From the NCBI RefSeq assembly GCF_030272615.1, contig NC_081411.1:44839517-44903516 (forward strand): a stretch of DNA of 64,000 nt. The letters are read 5' to 3'. Made by a program: the position numbers and the translations under genes. The stretch is from Cryptomeria japonica. Lineage: Eukaryota; Streptophyta; Pinopsida; Cupressales; Cupressaceae. Shown in pieces: positions 22,587-34,719 of the stretch (the stretch's first letter is position 1; each line of letters opens with the position of its first letter). The notes below the pieces were generated by a model. That model ran no database searches, was not told where the DNA came from, and saw nothing but the letters and a program-made list of their open reading frames with translations.

Positions 22587-24845
22587 AGAGAAGTTAGGGA
22601 GAAGCTAAAAAACAACTAAGGATTGGATACATGAAAGCCAAAATGGGTCCCGACAACAAGGCTTGATGAAGTACCCAAGTACAATGAAATCTCTATAAAA
22701 TGGAGAAAAAGGAGAAAACCCTGTGGGAACAAAATTCCTCTCCAAGAAGAGATGAAAGCTCAAGTTAAGGACTAAGAAGCCTCCAAACAAGAAAATTTCC
22801 CAAAAAAAAGAATAAAGGATGAACATGAAGAACACCACTGAAGCATGAAGCTATAAACACTGTCGAAGAATAACTATCGATCTGAAGAACCTCCACTAGA
22901 ATAGAAGATGATTAGGTAGAGAAGACTATAATCTACATGAGTGCCCCCAAATAACACTACTCAAATTAGATGGCAAACAAAGGTAAATGACTAAAATCGA
23001 AGATACAGATGGCAAAAAACACCAAAGTTTGAAGAGTCGATCAATTGAAGATGGAAGGTTGCCTCCAAAAATAGGAATGAAAGAGTGGCCATATGGTAAA
23101 TGATCCATCTCACTGAAATGCATAGGTAACCAGCTACTGCATCCACCTAGTACATAGGAACAAATACTGAATACATAGCTCAATCCAGTGAACCAAGGAA
23201 GGATTAGAACCAACAACCAATAGGAGAAAACCCCCCATAATGCTGACAAGGGACAAGTGATAGGTACATTGAAACTGAATGCTAAGAAAAATTGCATGAC
23301 AAAGAACCAGGAACATCGAGAGTGCAAAAAAAAGTAAAAACACATATAAAGGCTAGTGTCGTGGAAGGAAGACTCACTTGACACACATCATGAGGCTAAT
23401 GTCATGGAAGGAATACTCACATGACAAAGGTAGATGGAAAACAAAGACAAAAATCAAACCCCCATGGCATTTTATTATGGACTGCGAGTACAATAAGGCA
23501 CAAGATGTGCAAGATCCCAAGCATGCAAGGCATAGTGGTACTTTATCTTAGTGTGTTTGCAAAAAAGAAAATGCTTACAAAATGATGTATACAATGCTCA
23601 AACAAGACAAAAGGCTATAAATACATGAAGAAAAACCAAAAACAATTCATCCCATGCAAACAAGAACCTTTCACGATCTCATATGTTGAAGTAATTCACC
23701 AGAATGTGAAAACACAAAATACTAAATAAAATGTACCTGGAGTAAAATAGGGGAAAAGTGCATGGGTAGCTATGAAGAGCTCTAAAACACCATCCCAACA
23801 CTGCTAGAATCACAAAAAATAGAGGAAATGATGAAAAGATATGAGCTCAGGACTAAAAACAAAACCTCTGACTTCAAATGCATGTAGAACGTACCATGAG
23901 CAAAACCAAGTAATAAAAACCATAACTCCGAAAAGTAGACAAAACCAACTTTCCGACGATATCTAGTTTGCCAAAAAATAATATTTTATGCCCAAGTTAT
24001 GGGAAAAAAACAAACAAACCTATTTTAGGGCACAAAGAGGGTTAAAAGGGGGCCAATATGTTGTCCGTACTGCTGATGTTAGAATGATGTCATGCTGATG
24101 TCAGCACTAATGCATGGTACTTTTCTTGCAAAAAGTTTGACCTCTTTTTTTTTTCATTAAAAAAAATAACCTTCAAAACAGAAAATTTGCATCCCTAAAA
24201 TATTATTTAACAAAAATATTTATGCATAATGATTTTTTTTTAACCAGATTTTTTTTGAAATTTTTTTGATGCAGGTTCTGATGCGCGTACTGGTTGTAGG
24301 ACTGTATGGATTTTTGTGCCTTGTAAAGTGTGCTAATAAAAACTCACCAAAACAATTTCTGACCTTCGATTTTGATGATTTGGTAGGTGATTTAGGGGCT
24401 TTTGGGTCTTCTAAGCACAATGGCGACCTTTGTTTTGTGCCAAAGTGCCCAAATTTTTTAGCTACCCCCATATTTTTCCTCAATTTGTGTGCCCTCAGCT
24501 AAATTGACCTGTACAAGAAAAAAAAATTACCTCAGAGGTCTCTGATGCTCAAATTCGTCGAATTATATACAAAAAATTCATGAAATCAACCTCCTGAAGC
24601 CAATTGCGAGGTCCTTTTGTGCCCAAATTGCTCCAAAAAATAGGTGCCCCTTGGATCACAAAAAAACGTTGAATCTTCAAACCCTCACAAACCTAGCCCC
24701 ATGATTAAAAAATTGACAAACAAAAGGTCAATATTGACTATTTTGCATGTGTTAGATTCAATGGTGAGGTCCAAATCAACCTAAATTGCACAAAAGACCT
24801 GTTACAGGTAGAATCTCCCAATCTAGAGAACAAGAAAGCCTTAGG
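22587..24845 (-). other. Internal region of the non-autonomous element, no recognised coding
   Basis: About 2.3 kb. Open frames on both strands (152 codons at 22926-23384, 87 codons at 24220-24483, both in element sense) are low in complexity and show no gag, protease or RT motif. The 24220-24483 frame is basic (for example PKSPTKSSKSKVRN) and is the only one that looks faintly protein-like. This is probably an untranslated packaged RNA. Confidence 0.55.
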
Positions 24846-24850
24846 TCTGA

Positions 24851-24862
24851 AGCTCTGATACA
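24851..24862 (-). promoter_or_regulatory. Primer-binding site of the non-autonomous element
   Basis: TTGTATCAGAGC on the minus strand, one change from the iMet-type TGGTATCAGAGC, one base from the LTR end. Confidence 0.8.
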
Positions 24863-24863
24863 A

Positions 24864-25216
24864 TTTTAAAGTAGTAGAATACAACCTCACATAACCCAAT
24901 GAACACCTGTATGCAAATAACTAGTTACAACAATGGAAGATTCACAAAACACAAAGATTTCTTTGAAAACCCAGAGAAAGAATATGCAATAATAATAATT
25001 AGATTGGTTAAGGAATTCAAAGGGATCAATCATTGTAAAAGGAGATCAAACCTAAAAAGGAAAACCCTAAAAAAAATTAATAATTAATAAATTAATTATT
25101 AATATTCCTAAGTTTAGCTTCCTAAATTTATCTTAAGTGAAATAGAGAAAAGGTGACTTAATTATTAAATCAATATGATTTAATTAATCAAGTAAACTAA
25201 TACCTTTACTCTAACA
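24864..25216 (-). repeat. 5' LTR of the non-autonomous element
   Basis: A direct repeat of 22215-22570. On the minus strand it begins TGTTAGAG at 25216. The terminal CA at its inner end has decayed to AA. Confidence 0.9.
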
Positions 25217-26369
25217 ATAACAATAAGTAGAAAAAAAATTAGGGCAATCGTATAACGATGATACACAGATTGAATGACCAAGAACAATGTTTAATTCCAA
25301 CAAACAAACAAGAAATAATATATAATGTGTATTTTTGTATGACCCGTGATTTATTGTTTTGTTTGAATGTATAGATATTTTTTTAGGTTGTAGTGAAAAA
25401 AAGGAAGTTGATATGAGATGAATGGTGCAAAATGTGTATGATTGATTGAGGAGGCAAGCTAAATTAACATTACCAAACATTAAGTTTGAGATAGCCACAC
25501 AGTGAATTGAAACTAATGGGAAAAGGAAGTGAATTGAAATTTGATTGGTTGTACCTTACACAATTAATGTATAGATAAAATTTGCTACTATGTAGACATA
25601 TTCAACTTTTCACATAGTGTATTTGCCTAATTGATCATAGATTTAATGAAAGCCCCAAAAATATGTATTCGCTTAAGTACAAAGTATATCCATCTAATAA
25701 ATGTATTTTCCTATGGCATGTTTTCACTTATTGGTAGACCTATTTAATGAAGTCGCACTCTAGGATTGCATCTAATATATTGGCATTATTTTTCATTCTT
25801 TTGTCAAGGTGTAGAGTTCTTTCACTTTTTCCTAAGAAAATTTAGTAATGTATTGTGTGGAAAGTATCTAAGAATGCATCTATCTAACTTATTATGCTTT
25901 TTTCTAATTAACTAGCACTTGTACCAAAAATAGGTACAATGGTTACACCTATAGTCAAATATACTTTGAATGATATATTAAAGGCTACAAATCCTAATAA
26001 TGATGTTTATGTATTGCATTATTTAAAAATTAACATGGTAAGAGACAACTATGTTTAAAATAAATGTGAATACCACCTTGAACATTATGTAATAGTTTCA
26101 TTTATTTATTATGAATACCACATTGAATATTATTTAATCATTTATTTAATATCATAGTTAGTGGTAATCAATCATTTTAAGACTTGCCATAAAGAACATA
26201 AACAAATAGAATTGATTGTGATTTAGATAAATATACATTGTTTTTTATAGTGTAACAATGAGAGCTCTCAACAATGAAGTCCACAACCCGTTATTATTTA
26301 CATTATTGACATTTGAATTATTATATTAATTTTATTATTACAATATTATATTATTGTTATATTATTAAG

Positions 26370-26428
<59 letters not shown>

Positions 26429-27069
26429 CATAAGATTATTATTATATATTATTAAAGATTATAACACACACACACACACAATCATATAATTGCACCATAA
26501 TCCAAAATAGAATATAATTTAATCATAATCAATTACTCTACTCAATGCTTTATCAAACTTAATTCAACTCTAACATTAAATGAACATTAATTAAACCAAA
26601 ACGCTTATGCAAATAACTCTAAAACCGAATGTAACTTAAAATTTATTATTTTCAACTAATTATTTTTATTTTCCTTTTTGTTTCAACTCTTATAATTATT
26701 CACATCTTGAAATCTTTATAGTTACTACAAGTATTTTGTTCTAATCTAACAATTTTTTTTTTAATTATATTTTGAACTATTAAAGAATTTTTTTTTTGAA
26801 TTACAAGAAGGTTGGACCTTTCAATTATTACTTCTTTTATAATAATAATAATAAAAATTAAATCATTGAATTTTTAATAGTTATATTATGTTTGAAAAAG
26901 TTATCATATTGAAAATATTTATTAATATTTGAATTTAATTATTTCTTATTAAGCATAGTAGAATAATACTTTGTTATTATTATATTATCCTTATTATATT
27001 ATTTTTTTGTAATTTATATAATAATATTATTAGTATTAATATATTATAATGATTATGATATTGTATTAT
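25217..27069. other. AT-rich spacer with microsatellites
   Basis: No gene or element end recognised. It contains a (TA)n run at about 26374-26425 and a short (CA)n at about 26465-26480. The rest is very AT-rich with poly(A)/(T) and TAA/TTA runs. Confidence 0.6.
26374..26425. repeat. (TA)n microsatellite
   Basis: About 25 uninterrupted TA units. A short ACACAC run follows about 40 bases later. Confidence 0.95.
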
Positions 27070-27243
27070 TATTGTTTTTGATAAAGATAAACAAGTTTTA
27101 CAGAGCCCTGAAACCTAGAGTTTTACAGACCAAGGCTAGTAGCCAACCAAACATTAAAGCTAAGAGAAATAGGGGAAAAACTCCCACATAGATTAAATGC
27201 CAAAAAGACAGACAAATAGAGCCAAAAAAATAGGGCAAAGCAC

Positions 27244-28875
27244 TCAACTGAGATAGTGCACCAATTCAGTATTCTTCTGAATAATCTTCTTATTAATTTT
27301 CTCCAAATCATCTATGATGAATCTAGAGGTTCCTTGGTCCTAGCTTCGGCTCCTGGTTCTAGTGCAAGGACCTGAGCTATTCTTCCCACCAACAACACTC
27401 TATCCACCCTCTGAAGTATTCTTTTTTTGTTTTACCCCCAAGGGAGGATCACTAGAAATGGGTCTAGATCTATAGTCGGCCATCATGGAACGGATTTTAT
27501 CCAAACCATCAGCACTACTTTTCATCGCCTCCCTGTTGATTTCCACCAGATTGTCCAGGCTCTCCTTGATATCATTCACATACTCTTCCAGCTTATCAAT
27601 TATGTTCTCATGGAAGACCTTCAAAGTTTCAACATCCAGAGATATCTTCTAGATCATGCTCATGATCTTCTCAGTTTTACTAGGCCCAAGGGACTTTGTG
27701 AAAGTTTCAATAATTCCCTTAATCCCATCTTTCAGGGTTCCAATTTCCTTATCCACCCACTTCCAGTAGTTTTCCTAACTTCTAGTGACCTCCAAAAATA
27801 GGTTTCCCAACATCTTCTCCTCCAAAAACAGGTTTCCCAACACCTTCTCCTCCTTTTTGTCGCCTTCATTCTCCTTATCCACATTCCCCTGTTTCTCATT
27901 ATCCACATTAATGGGGATGTCCAACCTAATTTTGTGGTCCAAGTCTTTGGACCCACTTGATTTGGTTAATTTCATTTTCCTTTTGGTGGGGGGCTCCAAG
28001 GCTTGCATTTTCTTGCTGCTAGATTTAAACTTACTTGACGCCCACCTTGGAGGATTGGTTTTCCTTCTACTGTTAGTTCCTAAGGTCACCATAAGCTCCG
28101 CTTCTTTCTTTGATCTATACTCAGGGTCCTCTGAATCCTTGATGTCGCGCCAGTCCATGGTAGTACCATTATCATCCTCATCCATCTCTATGTCAGAAAC
28201 AAACTGCACATTAGGGTTAAAGGAGGAAATGTGGGTTTTATCTTTGGGGGAGGGTTTCACTTCATGAGCTTTGGCATATTCCATAATCAACATGATAATC
28301 CCTTCATGAAGCACATGGTTATCCTAGTTTTCAATATGTTTAACTAAACTATTCTCCAATGATGAAACCAAGTAGAAGAGGATGGAGATAAATCTGCCAT
28401 GTCTAAAATGATTTAAGATAGTAAAATGATATGAGAAAATACTAGCATATCTACCATCAAGGGTGATGTACCTCATGATGAATTCTACTATATCAGCCTA
28501 GAGGGAAATCAACTCTTTCCTATTGTAGCCATCGTCTACCATTTTTGGAACCCTCTGTTGTTCCTTTTCCTTATCATAAAAGGCAGCGATGGCCTCCTCA
28601 CTCAACTTCCTGTCTCTATAAAATTTCCTATCTTTCATATCTAGACTAGTAATAATGGCAACCGGGTTTTCATTAACTTAAAACTCTACATTGAAAGTGG
28701 CCATCACACCCTTAATCCAACCTTTGACAAATCTTTTCATAACCAGGGAAGAATGACCATGCAATCTCTCCAAAAAGGACACCATATCACTATCAGAAAT
28801 TTCCTCCCAAACCTCCTTATTCTTCCACGACTTATCATAGGTCAAGGATTCAAACCTATTCTTTTCACCTCCCAT
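27244..28875 (-). pseudogene. Unassigned 543-codon frame (ORF-X) with seven premature stops
   Basis: I do not recognise this protein. One frame runs from ATG 28875 to TGA 27244 with no frameshift. It is broken only by TAA 28680 and TAGs at 28500, 28326, 27777, 27651, 27402 and 27342, all one C-to-T step from Gln codons. N-terminal third: mixed helical domain (VSFLERLHGHSSLV, FVKGWIKGVMATFNVEF, RYITLDGRYASIFSYHFT, LNHFRHGRFISILFYL). Middle: acidic then Lys/Ser-rich, disordered, with a nuclear-localisation-like PPTKRKMKL. C-terminal: coiled-coil-like helices (IIDKLEEYVNDIKESLDNLV, LEKINKKIIQKNTELV). Candidates are a gag-like nucleic-acid-binding protein or a plant-mobile-domain relative. The long frame without indels says it was coding until recently. 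Confidence 0.6.
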
Positions 28876-28986
28876 TCTGTAGCTCGAGCAATTCAGAAAG
28901 CAATACTCCAAAAGAAAAACTAGGAGGAAACAAAAACAAAAATAGGGTGGACTGAAAGTTCTAGAACTTCTCAAAGTGGTAATAAT

Positions 28987-29425
28987 TCAAAATACCACTC
29001 CAACGACTCTCATCCCATCATCATCATTAAAATCATTGGAAAGGCTAAAGATCTCAACATCATTTCTTGCCAGGTCGCACAAAGTTTTCAGGTAAGTTTC
29101 CCTTCCTTTCCACCATTTAACCACCACGTAATGTGCAGCCAAGTTGGCAACATGATCCACCGGTTTGTTTCCTTCCCAGAAAACGTGCAAGATCTTGAAA
29201 TCCTCCAGGCCAGTAATCATTTCAAGACAATCCTTGATTAAGTTTGAACAACTAGGCTTTGTACTTCCCTTAATGTATTTCACAATATTAAGTGAGTCAC
29301 TCTCTAGTCAAACCCATCTGAGCCCTTCCTTTCTTTCCATGTGTAGTATGTAGGCAGCGCTGGCCTTTGCAAAATGGTTAGTCTGGGTGCCCAAAGGGAG
29401 TGCCGCCACAGAGACCAACAAACCT
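28987..29425 (-). pseudogene. RNase H C-terminal part, truncated
   Basis: Motifs of the plant LINE/archaeal-type RNase H: LGTQTNHFAKASAAY (the usual catalytic Glu is Lys here), LESDSLNIV (catalytic Asp), and the closing block VFWEGNKPVDHVANLAAH with His. The first catalytic Asp block is missing because the sequence begins too late. A TGG-to-TGA stop sits before LESDSLN. The frame ends at TGA 28987-28989, about 110 bases before the ATG of the next frame, which is in the same reading phase. Confidence 0.7.
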
Positions 29426-30618
29426 AAATTATATAATTATATGTTTATATTATTCTTTTTTATTTTGTACATTCTTTTGAAACACTTTGAAAAAAAGTAA
29501 AATAAAATTATATAGATCACAACCTAAAATGAACCATTTTAACCATTATCATTACCCTATTCCAACTCTTTATGGTAGAACCATAAACCTAATTCTAATT
29601 GTAATTGAACCCAATTTATTTGGAAGCCCTAGTCCTTACCCTATAGTTAATTTAACTCTAACCCTAAATGAACACTAATTTTTTTTATTTTGGTTTAGGC
29701 GTGGATTCTCATAGTTCCTTAATATTATTCACATGTCAAAATCTTTAAATTTCTATAAGCATTTTGTTATAATCCTATAATTTAATTATATTAATTTCCA
29801 TTTATATCCAATCAATGAGTGGAAAATTTATTTATTACACTAAAATTGACGAAGATCACTTCAGTTGTCTAAAGTTAACCTTTGAGTTAGAAATTAGTAA
29901 AACAAAATCTTTTAACAAAAATAAAAAGAAGTGATAGGAAAAAAATCATGAATAAAAACTCATTTCAAAATAACTTTTACAAAAATCTATCATTTATGAC
30001 ATTTAGAAAGTGCATTCAATAGTGACATATCTATTACATACTAAAATAAAATTATTTCTATAATTAATATTCATCATTTATCTTTCAAATAAAGTATTTA
30101 AGATATCCATATTAGTAATTATGATAAATGGTTCTTAATCTAATATGATTTTTTATTTTATTTTATTTTAAAAGAATCTTATGTTAAATGGAGAAAAACA
30201 TTTGAGAAGGACTTATAATTTATATAAAAGACTAATAATAAATATAATGTAAATCTAAAATAATTAAAAATAAGTTTAATATGAAATTAAAAGATTGTTA
30301 AGCATAAAAAACATTTAAACAAGATAATATTACTACTTTTTAAGATAATAATATTAATTATAAAATGCATACAATTCAAATTAAAGTTTATTTTTTTTAT
30401 CTTATTAAACATAAAAAATTAAATATCATTTTTAAATTATAATAAAAGAATATAAATTTTTGAAAGAATCTAGTTCTCAAAGGTTTCAAATTATAATAAA
30501 AGAATATAATGTTTTTGACATAATCTAGTTTTGAAAGACTATTTATTCGTATGATATTTCAAATTTCTGTAAGAATATTGCCTAGTTGTAATGATTTTTT
30601 GATTTCAACCTTTTATTG

Positions 30619-30656
<38 letters not shown>

Positions 30657-30942
30657 TAAAATAACTTAAAATAATAATATTAATTATAAAATCAAACATA
30701 ATTTAATTATAAATTAAAAAAATTATATAATTTTTCTTTAAATATAACCAATATATAAATACGAAAGCAATTTAAACAAAAATTGAGATAAATGCGATGT
30801 TAAATTATCATATTGTGGTTATGAGACACATACTTTGGCTACCCTTAATGGTGACTGGTATAAAGTAGTGCATGCAAGTTTTTTTCTACTTGAATGAGGT
30901 ACAATATATTTAAGTACGGACTGTCACAATGTTCAGTGGATA
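29426..30942. other. AT-rich spacer
   Basis: Nothing recognisable apart from a (TA)n run at 30620-30651. Poly-A/T rich, with no conserved frames. Confidence 0.6.
30620..30651. repeat. (TA)n microsatellite
   Basis: About 15 TA units. Confidence 0.95.
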
Positions 30943-31135
30943 GTGTAAAGGTAGAGACTGTGACGCTGTCTGGGAACCACCAAAGACACTCTTCGTTGCT
31001 CTTGAATTCAGACGTCTCAAGTTCTTCCGGATGCGTTTTCACGTATCTCGCCAATGTTAATGAACCAACTTGAGTTATTTGCATTGGTGTCCATTACATT
31101 CAGGACGGAGAGGGGATTACCCTTTTCAGCTGTTT
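30943..31135 (-). pseudogene. COMT-C: internally deleted methyltransferase fragment
   Basis: Two pieces of the COMT-B gene joined. The right piece (about 31051-31135) matches exon 1 codons 43-70 (GNPLSVLNVMD, SSWFINIG). The left piece (about 30943-31050) matches exon 2 from codon 213 on (YVKTHPEELETSEFKSN, CLWWFPDSVTVSTF). The deletion removes the SAM site, the catalytic DHWKD and the metal ligands together with the intron. The two pieces are out of frame at the join. The first 42 codons are absent. It is nonfunctional. Because the break points are inside exons, this is a genomic deletion, not a processed copy. Confidence 0.85.
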
Positions 31136-34100
31136 TCACGTCATTATTTCTTAAATTAGGTTAATTGAGTTTCGAAGTATATATAATGCAATAAATAACT
31201 AATTAAATTTAGGGTTCGTTCTCACTTTTTTGTCTAATCTTATGGAAGATGATGGAATTACTATGCTAGGGCATTTGAAAATAGTCTATGAGCAGGCTAT
31301 CTCAAGGTTTCTTAGGAACATATGTTTATGTCCATCTTGCGACTCTTCCTCAAGGCATTACAAATATGTCCATACCCATCTTGGGATTTACCAATTTAGT
31401 GACTGAATTACTCCACCTTTCCCTACACAAACCCCTATCCGTATGTAGGCATTAGCAAAGATCGAGGACTAGACTGTTTAATATATTGGTCTTTAATGCA
31501 CTATGAATTAATATGAAATTAAGTATAACTGCCATACATATTGTAGTTTGTATTAATATTACTACTAAATTTTGCATAAGAACATGATCAAGCTTCATAT
31601 ATTAAGCATACATATTAAGTACATCCCCATGCATACCACCATGAACAAGGATTTTACTGCATATAACCTAATAGTAGTTTTGATCTGATCTGATATGATG
31701 GATGGTGATATCCATGAAGGCTTTTGATTGTTTTCCTTTATATCTCTCAATGTGTGAGAGAGGTCACACTAGTTCATCATGTATGCCCTTTGGTAAGACA
31801 CAAACTCTTTCACTATTAGCACCATTTCGAAGAGTGCTATTCTTCATTATTTTTGTCCTTTGAAAGGGACACAACCTTTTACATTCAGATCTCCATTTAT
31901 TATTTAAATCAGATATGCACTTCTAATTCCCAAATTATCCCCTCTTCAAATGAGTTGTCTTCTCCCTTTTATACCTCATATTTGAGGGATCCACAACTTA
32001 TCATTTCATGAGTTTTGACCATTCATTAACTTTAATCAAATTTTATTTATATTTAATTATATTCTTTTATATTTTAATTAAATTTTTATTTTTTTAGTTT
32101 TGTATTTTAATGATAATAATTTAGTTTTTATTTTTATTCTTTTGTATTTAAATTTTATTATTATTATCTATTATTATATCATATTTCAAAATGGGAACAT
32201 TACAAAATATCAATTGATCTTTAATTTATTAGTAAAGTTGAATGGTTTTAAATGAATTCATTGGAGATTCAATCTTGTGATTCTTTACATTCCCAAGTTT
32301 GAAAATACATATTATTGATTAAAAGACTTTAATAAGATATTTCATGGAGGGGTTGCAATGAAAGCATGCAAAAAATTGGGTCACCAAGGTTTTGGTTCCA
32401 CATGGGCTTCATCTTAACATCATAAAAAACTTTACCATAATCATTTTTTCATTTTCATTTTGTTGAATTTAATCATGCTAAAGTAATCCTTAAACATGAG
32501 GTTGTGTGCAATAAGTTGAGTCCACTCTTTAGCCAAAAAGTGGAAGCATTTTTTGTGGTTTTAAAATTTTACCCACATTTGACCTAAACATTTGAAGCAC
32601 TTAGAGATTGATCCTTGAAAAATGTTAGCAATATAAAATGTAGTACTTGGAGTCTAGTTTCTAAATATGTAAATTATTTCAATGCCTAGATAATAGAAAT
32701 TGACTTTCAAAAGGGATTTCTAAAAACCACTATTTGAAAATGTCTATTTTAGGACCATACTATACACATGCATGACCACCACTTTTTGACACTATTCTTT
32801 TTTTTTTCAAACCCCTTTGGGAAAAAAAAATGTAACAAACTGAAGATTGATGAGGATACCTTTTTTGTAATTTTTTATTTATTTTTTAATTATTTTTTTA
32901 TTGGTCGTATTTGCTGTTTTAAAAACCCCTTGTGTACAACCTTCATAATTTGATCTAAACTTTTCATTTTTAAATTTTTTTTTAATTAATATCAAAAATA
33001 ATTTTGTTTAGATTGATGTCATACAATTTGTTTTTCAAAATACATAAAAACAAAAAAGTTAATAAATAAATAAGAAAACTTGATATTTCAAGTTGATGAA
33101 CCAAATCTAGTACAAATTAATTAAAAAATAGAAAAAATAACCAAATATTATATATATATATATATATAGAATCTACACAATGTAATCTCTAATGGGTTTT
33201 AATTTCATCTCTAGTAAATCTATAAAATGGGCATCAAACATATGCCAAAAGTTAGCATTTTGTTACTCACATATTCCAACCATGCACTTGCAAGTCCAAC
33301 GATTAGGTTTGGGCATTTCAGGACTTACCCAACTTGAATCCTGATGCACATGGTGGGGTAAGTTTTAATTTTTTAAATAGCAGGGCCTTGTTATGTTTTT
33401 GATTATTAAATTTCTTTTACAACATGGGGCCTCGTTCTAAAACAAAGCAAGGCCCCATTTTAATCTAGGCCTCGAAGCATAATGGGGCCCAACTATTTTT
33501 TGGTATCGCGACCCCAAACCAAAACGAGGCCCTTTTCCTAGGGGCATTGTTTCCAATGTATGAACTTATCCCTACTTGCAACCCAACTTCTTGCACCCAC
33601 CCATGATCATTAATTTGTTTTCTCTTCTTTATCTGTCTCCTCATATTGGACTAGAGATTTCATTGTCTTTGATGAGAAAGTTATAATTGTATTGGAATGG
33701 ATTTTCCTAGTTTACCTTTACTATGTTAGAATTTTTCACACTAACAATACCCAATCTAGCTTCTACTATATGTTTCAAACCAAATATTTTTTTCTCAACT
33801 TGGCCCTAGAAGAGGATATCTTCAAGGATTTAAAGGAGATATCTTATATCCAAATTAATGAAATTAGATACAACCAATGTGTCCTCTATTTAAACTTAGT
33901 CAGTTGACCTTTTCCATAATTGCCAATATTCCAAGCATAAGATCTAGGATTTCCTTCTAGTGTTTCCCCATTCTAAATAAAATACTGAACACACTTCTAA
34001 ATCTCCACCTCCTACAAAAAATAAGAGTAATTAACATTATTGAATCTCAAAGCCAAGAATTCTAGTTATAATGACTCCTTAGGTAAACCATTGTTGATAT

Positions 34101-34259
34101 CTAGGGCTCAATCATTGAAGTCTCAAAATACAATTTCAATACTTCCAAACATGAGGAAATTTGTTGAGTCCCCTCATGGGAAGATTACTATTGAGGTCAA
34201 ATTCTCTCAAGTGTCATTACTTGTGTAGTTTTAACTTCTCAAAAAGTGATCATCATTTC
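31136..34259. other. Flank of COMT-C, partly a duplicate of the COMT-A flank
   Basis: 31136-32290 is unassigned. 32290-34255 matches 15370-16180, interrupted by about 1.1 kb (about 32495-33600) that the other copy lacks. A (TA)n run lies at 33148-33168. There are no genes; open frames such as 33692-33907 lie in the duplicated block and are not conserved as protein between the copies. Confidence 0.6.
32495..33600. repeat. Insertion within the duplicated flank (absent in the COMT-A copy)
   Basis: The aligned copy at 15545-15565 passes straight across this point. The extra sequence is AT-rich, then carries a GGGGCC-rich patch at 33380-33545 with inverted pieces (GGGGCCTCGTTCTAAAAC near 33427 against CCAAAACGAGGCCC near 33522). 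The ends are not sharp enough to call a transposon class. Confidence 0.4.
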
Positions 34260-34707
34260 TATTGGTGTAAATAAATATTCATTTTGGATATTATTACACT
34301 TACTTAAGTTAACTTAGGATAATGCATCTCTTCGTAGTTTGGATTTGAGACACTTAGGGAAGTGTGCACTTAGGGATAGAGCTTGTAGGAGAAATTCCAC
34401 CTTTTGTGGTCTTATTTTGCTGTTACACTCCACATTCAGTGGGTCATCCACCTCTTGTGGAATATTATATTATTTCTCCTACCTACCCTTAGTATTTCTT
34501 ACCTACCCTTGTTTCTCATTGAGCCACATGTCATATTTGTGTGCTCATACATCCATATGGCCTTGCCTATATAAGCATGCCTCTATTCATTGTATTGGTT
34601 AATCCAGTTGATCATTTTGCATATTGTTGAGAATACAGTTTGTTCTTGTCATCTTATTGTCTCTTTTATGCTTTTCATTGTGCCCTTGATCTTGGCAAAA
34701 TCCTATA
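34260..34707 (+). repeat. C3 5' LTR
   Basis: 448 bp. The terminal TG has become TA and the terminal CA has become TA, both single transitions relative to the 3' LTR. TATA box TATATAAG at 34568-34575. It carries a 20-bp tandem duplication (TACCTACCCTTAGTATTTCT unit near 34480-34510) not present in the 3' LTR. Confidence 0.95.
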
Positions 34708-34719
34708 TGGTATCAGAGC
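34708..34719 (+). promoter_or_regulatory. C3 primer-binding site (initiator tRNA-Met type)
   Basis: TGGTATCAGAGC directly at the LTR end, no spacer. Confidence 0.95.

Larger units (their letters stand above)
22215..25216 (-). mobile_element. Non-autonomous LTR retrotransposon (LARD-like), complete
   Basis: Two direct repeats (22215-22570 and 24864-25216, about 355 bp) flank 2.3 kb with no gag or pol. The primer site next to the right LTR and the polypurine tract next to the left LTR both place the element on the minus strand. Flanking 5-mers ATAAT and ATAAC make a target duplication with one transition. The LTRs differ by roughly 10% by eye, so the insertion is old. It must have used another element's enzymes. 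The iMet-type primer site suggests a copia partner, but C2 and C3 LTRs do not match it. Confidence 0.9.
27070..29425 (-). mobile_element. LINE-like insertion, 5'-truncated, with an extra ORF after RNase H
   Basis: On the minus strand this starts abruptly inside an RNase H domain (29425), continues with a 543-codon frame, and ends in CTTTATCAAAAACAATAATA followed by AT-rich host sequence. 5' truncation, an RNase H ending the upstream frame (as in plant L1-type LINEs) and an A-rich 3' tail point to a non-LTR element. I could not find target duplications in the AT-rich flanks. The frame after RNase H is not part of the usual LINE plan. It may instead be two adjacent fragments. Confidence 0.5.

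Noticed and set aside
22926-23384. 152-codon hydrophobic frame in the non-autonomous element
   Set aside because: Phe/Leu/Ser-rich with no domain; expected from a purine-rich opposite strand.
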